Source: an uncultured Bacilli bacterium (GTDB lineage Bacteria; Bacillota_I; Bacilli_A; RF39; UBA660). From it: DNA of 8,793 bases. The translations under genes and the position numbers were made by a program. The notes beneath the pieces were generated by a model, which searched no databases, was not told the DNA's origin, and saw only the letters and a program-made list of their open reading frames with translations. The stretch is taken from assembly GCA_947584955.1 (NCBI GenBank), contig CANPWS010000040.1, positions 1-8,793 on the forward strand. The letters are read 5' to 3'. Below, piece after piece: positions 6,436-8,793 of this stretch. The number at the start of each line of letters is the position of its first letter. Within the stretch, counting starts at the first letter, position 1.

Positions 6436-7661
6436 ATATTATAATTAATGAAATAGCAATAATAAAAGAATTATTATTACAAAGAAAAATAACAGAAGCA
6501 ATCAATAAAATTATAATTTTATTAGAAAAAACACATAAAAATCAATATGAATTTTTAATAAAAGATTTAATAAAAATTGAATTAAAAAATAAAAGTGCAA
6601 ATTATGATAATATCATAAATATATTATTACTTATTATAAATAACGAATACAAATTTAATATATCAGATTATATAATAAAATTTTATAATGAAGTAAATCA
6701 AAATAATTTTAAAAAAGCTAAATTGTATTTAGATATAATTTCTAAATCTTATATATTAGGAATTCAATGTGATATAACTAGAGAGTTAAATGAATTTTTA
6801 ATAAAAAAAGAAACAAAAAATTCATTTTATGAAACATTAAGTTATAATAATTCTATTATAAATGCTATTAATAATACATATCAAGATGGATACATTTTAA
6901 TAAGAAAAATGAAAAAATCATTGGATAAAGAATTAAAAAATATTTTAATATATAATAATAAAATAATTAGAAATGATATAATAGTAAATAAAGAAAAAAT
7001 AACAATATTAAAGTTAATTAATTTATCTGAAAAAGTAACTAAAGAAGATATTATAAATAAAGCTATGAAAGAATATAATGAAAAAAATTATAATAAATAT
7101 ATAGATGAATATATATTTTTAATATCAGAAGATAAAAATAATGTTAATTATTATAATAAAATAGCAATAGGATATTTAAAGTTAGAAAAATATGAAAAAG
7201 CTAAATATTTTTTTACACAAGCTTATTTTTTAGATAAAAAAAATGGTAAAAAATCATTAAACTATGAAAAAATATTTGAGAAAATTGATAATTTTGAAAA
7301 TAAAAAAATAGCAAAAGATAATTTTGTTAGTAAGTCATCAAATATTATTGATATTGAAAATCTATATAAAAGTTTAAATATTACTGATGATGTATTAGAT
7401 TTAATTTATTCAATTACTAATGTAAATGAAATAGTAAAACAATTAGATTTTTCATATGAAAAGAAAAATATTTTAATACTTATTCTTGCTAAAGAATATT
7501 ATCTTTTGGGAAACGATAATTTAGGTGATTCTTATTTAAGATTTTATGAAAAAACAAAAAATAAATCTAAAAGAACATTGAAGTTATATAATGAAATAAA
7601 TAAAAATAAAAAATTTTATAAAAATAGAGAAGATAAGAAATTATATATTTTAAAAAAATAA
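6432..7661 (+). CDS. Asn/Lys/Ile-rich TPR-like repeat protein, second gene of the plus-strand pair
   Basis: This 409-residue, all-helical protein has at least one clear TPR: residues 237-270 carry NYYNKIAIGYLKLEKYEKAK followed by YFFTQAYFLDKKN, with the expected small, aromatic and Ala positions. Degenerate copies are likely at 12-32, 88-106 (NQNNFKKAKLYLDIISK), 205-232 and 343-373. The middle section (130-190) has no recognisable motif. There is no signal peptide, membrane span or catalytic motif, so an adaptor or scaffold role partnering the upstream TPR protein is the best guess (inference). Its ATG overlaps the upstream stop in ATGA, with GGTGA at 6421-6425 as ribosome site. It is the most AT-rich gene here: three sampled 60-base lines contain 5 to 7 G+C. 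A perfect inverted repeat follows within 10 bases of the stop. Whether the composition reflects foreign origin or relaxed selection cannot be told from this window. Confidence 0.82.
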   Translation: MNIIINEIAIIKELLLQRKITEAINKIIILLEKTHKNQYEFLIKDLIKIELKNKSANYDNIINILLLIINNEYKFNISDYIIKFYNEVNQNNFKKAKLYLDIISKSYILGIQCDITRELNEFLIKKETKNSFYETLSYNNSIINAINNTYQDGYILIRKMKKSLDKELKNILIYNNKIIRNDIIVNKEKITILKLINLSEKVTKEDIINKAMKEYNEKNYNKYIDEYIFLISEDKNNVNYYNKIAIGYLKLEKYEKAKYFFTQAYFLDKKNGKKSLNYEKIFEKIDNFENKKIAKDNFVSKSSNIIDIENLYKSLNITDDVLDLIYSITNVNEIVKQLDFSYEKKNILILILAKEYYLLGNDNLGDSYLRFYEKTKNKSKRTLKLYNEINKNKKFYKNREDKKLYILKK

Positions 7662-7668
7662 GATAGTT

Positions 7669-7701
7669 ATAGATATTTATAAAATGTAATATAAATATCT
7701 A

Positions 7702-7702
<1 letters not shown>
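7669..7702 (+). terminator. 13-bp perfect inverted repeat after the TPR pair, possible weak terminator
   Basis: ATAGATATTTATA (7669-7681) pairs perfectly with TATAAATATCTAT (7690-7702) around an 8-base loop. The stem has only one G/C pair and only TTT (7702-7704) follows, so termination may be partial. Its right arm touches the -35 of the ligA promoter, so it could also be a protein-binding palindrome. Confidence 0.45.

Positions 7703-8793
<1,091 letters not shown>

Noticed and set aside
3886..7661. Mobile element or genomic island with defined ends
   Set aside because: Despite the AT shift there is no transposase, integrase, tRNA target or flanking direct repeat visible.

Overview
The window is very AT-rich chromosomal DNA with standard-code bacterial genes: TGA is a stop in two genes and Trp is TGG throughout. 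Composition, the Bacilli-type MurC, strong purine-rich ribosome sites and the kind of surface protein at the left edge suggest an uncultured, wall-bearing, low-GC Firmicute of the gut (RF39-like or a related deep Bacilli lineage). MurC means peptidoglycan is made, so this is not a wall-less mollicute. The lineage is inferred from sequence feel; no marker gene here fixes it.

Layout. (1) 3-1502, plus: the 3' part of a large, probably exported protein whose 5' end lies outside the window, ended by a clean hairpin terminator. (2) 1596-3783, plus: a two-gene operon with its own promoter, a GT8-family glycosyltransferase followed 5 bases later by murC. (3) 3793-3877: back-to-back terminators where the murC operon meets the opposing unit. 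(4) 3886-5296, minus: two overlapping genes for all-helical cytoplasmic proteins of unknown function that look like diverged duplicates of each other. (5) 5297-5454: a divergent promoter region. (6) 5455-7661, plus: two overlapping genes for TPR-like repeat proteins, the first with an unrecognised C-terminal domain. (7) 7702-8793, plus: a promoter and the first half of ligA, cut by the window end.

The housekeeping parts are a cell-wall precursor ligase with a sugar transferase, and NAD-dependent DNA ligase. The only part that looks like an undescribed system is the four-gene divergent block 3886-7661. It is bounded by a terminator on the left and a perfect inverted repeat on the right, is clearly AT-richer than the flanking genes (sampled 60-base lines: 5 to 7 G+C in the last TPR gene, 19 to 21 in ligA), and consists of two translationally coupled pairs sharing one control region. 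No catalytic motif was recognised in it, so its function is open. There is no RNA gene, CRISPR array, insertion sequence or intergenic gap above 160 bases.
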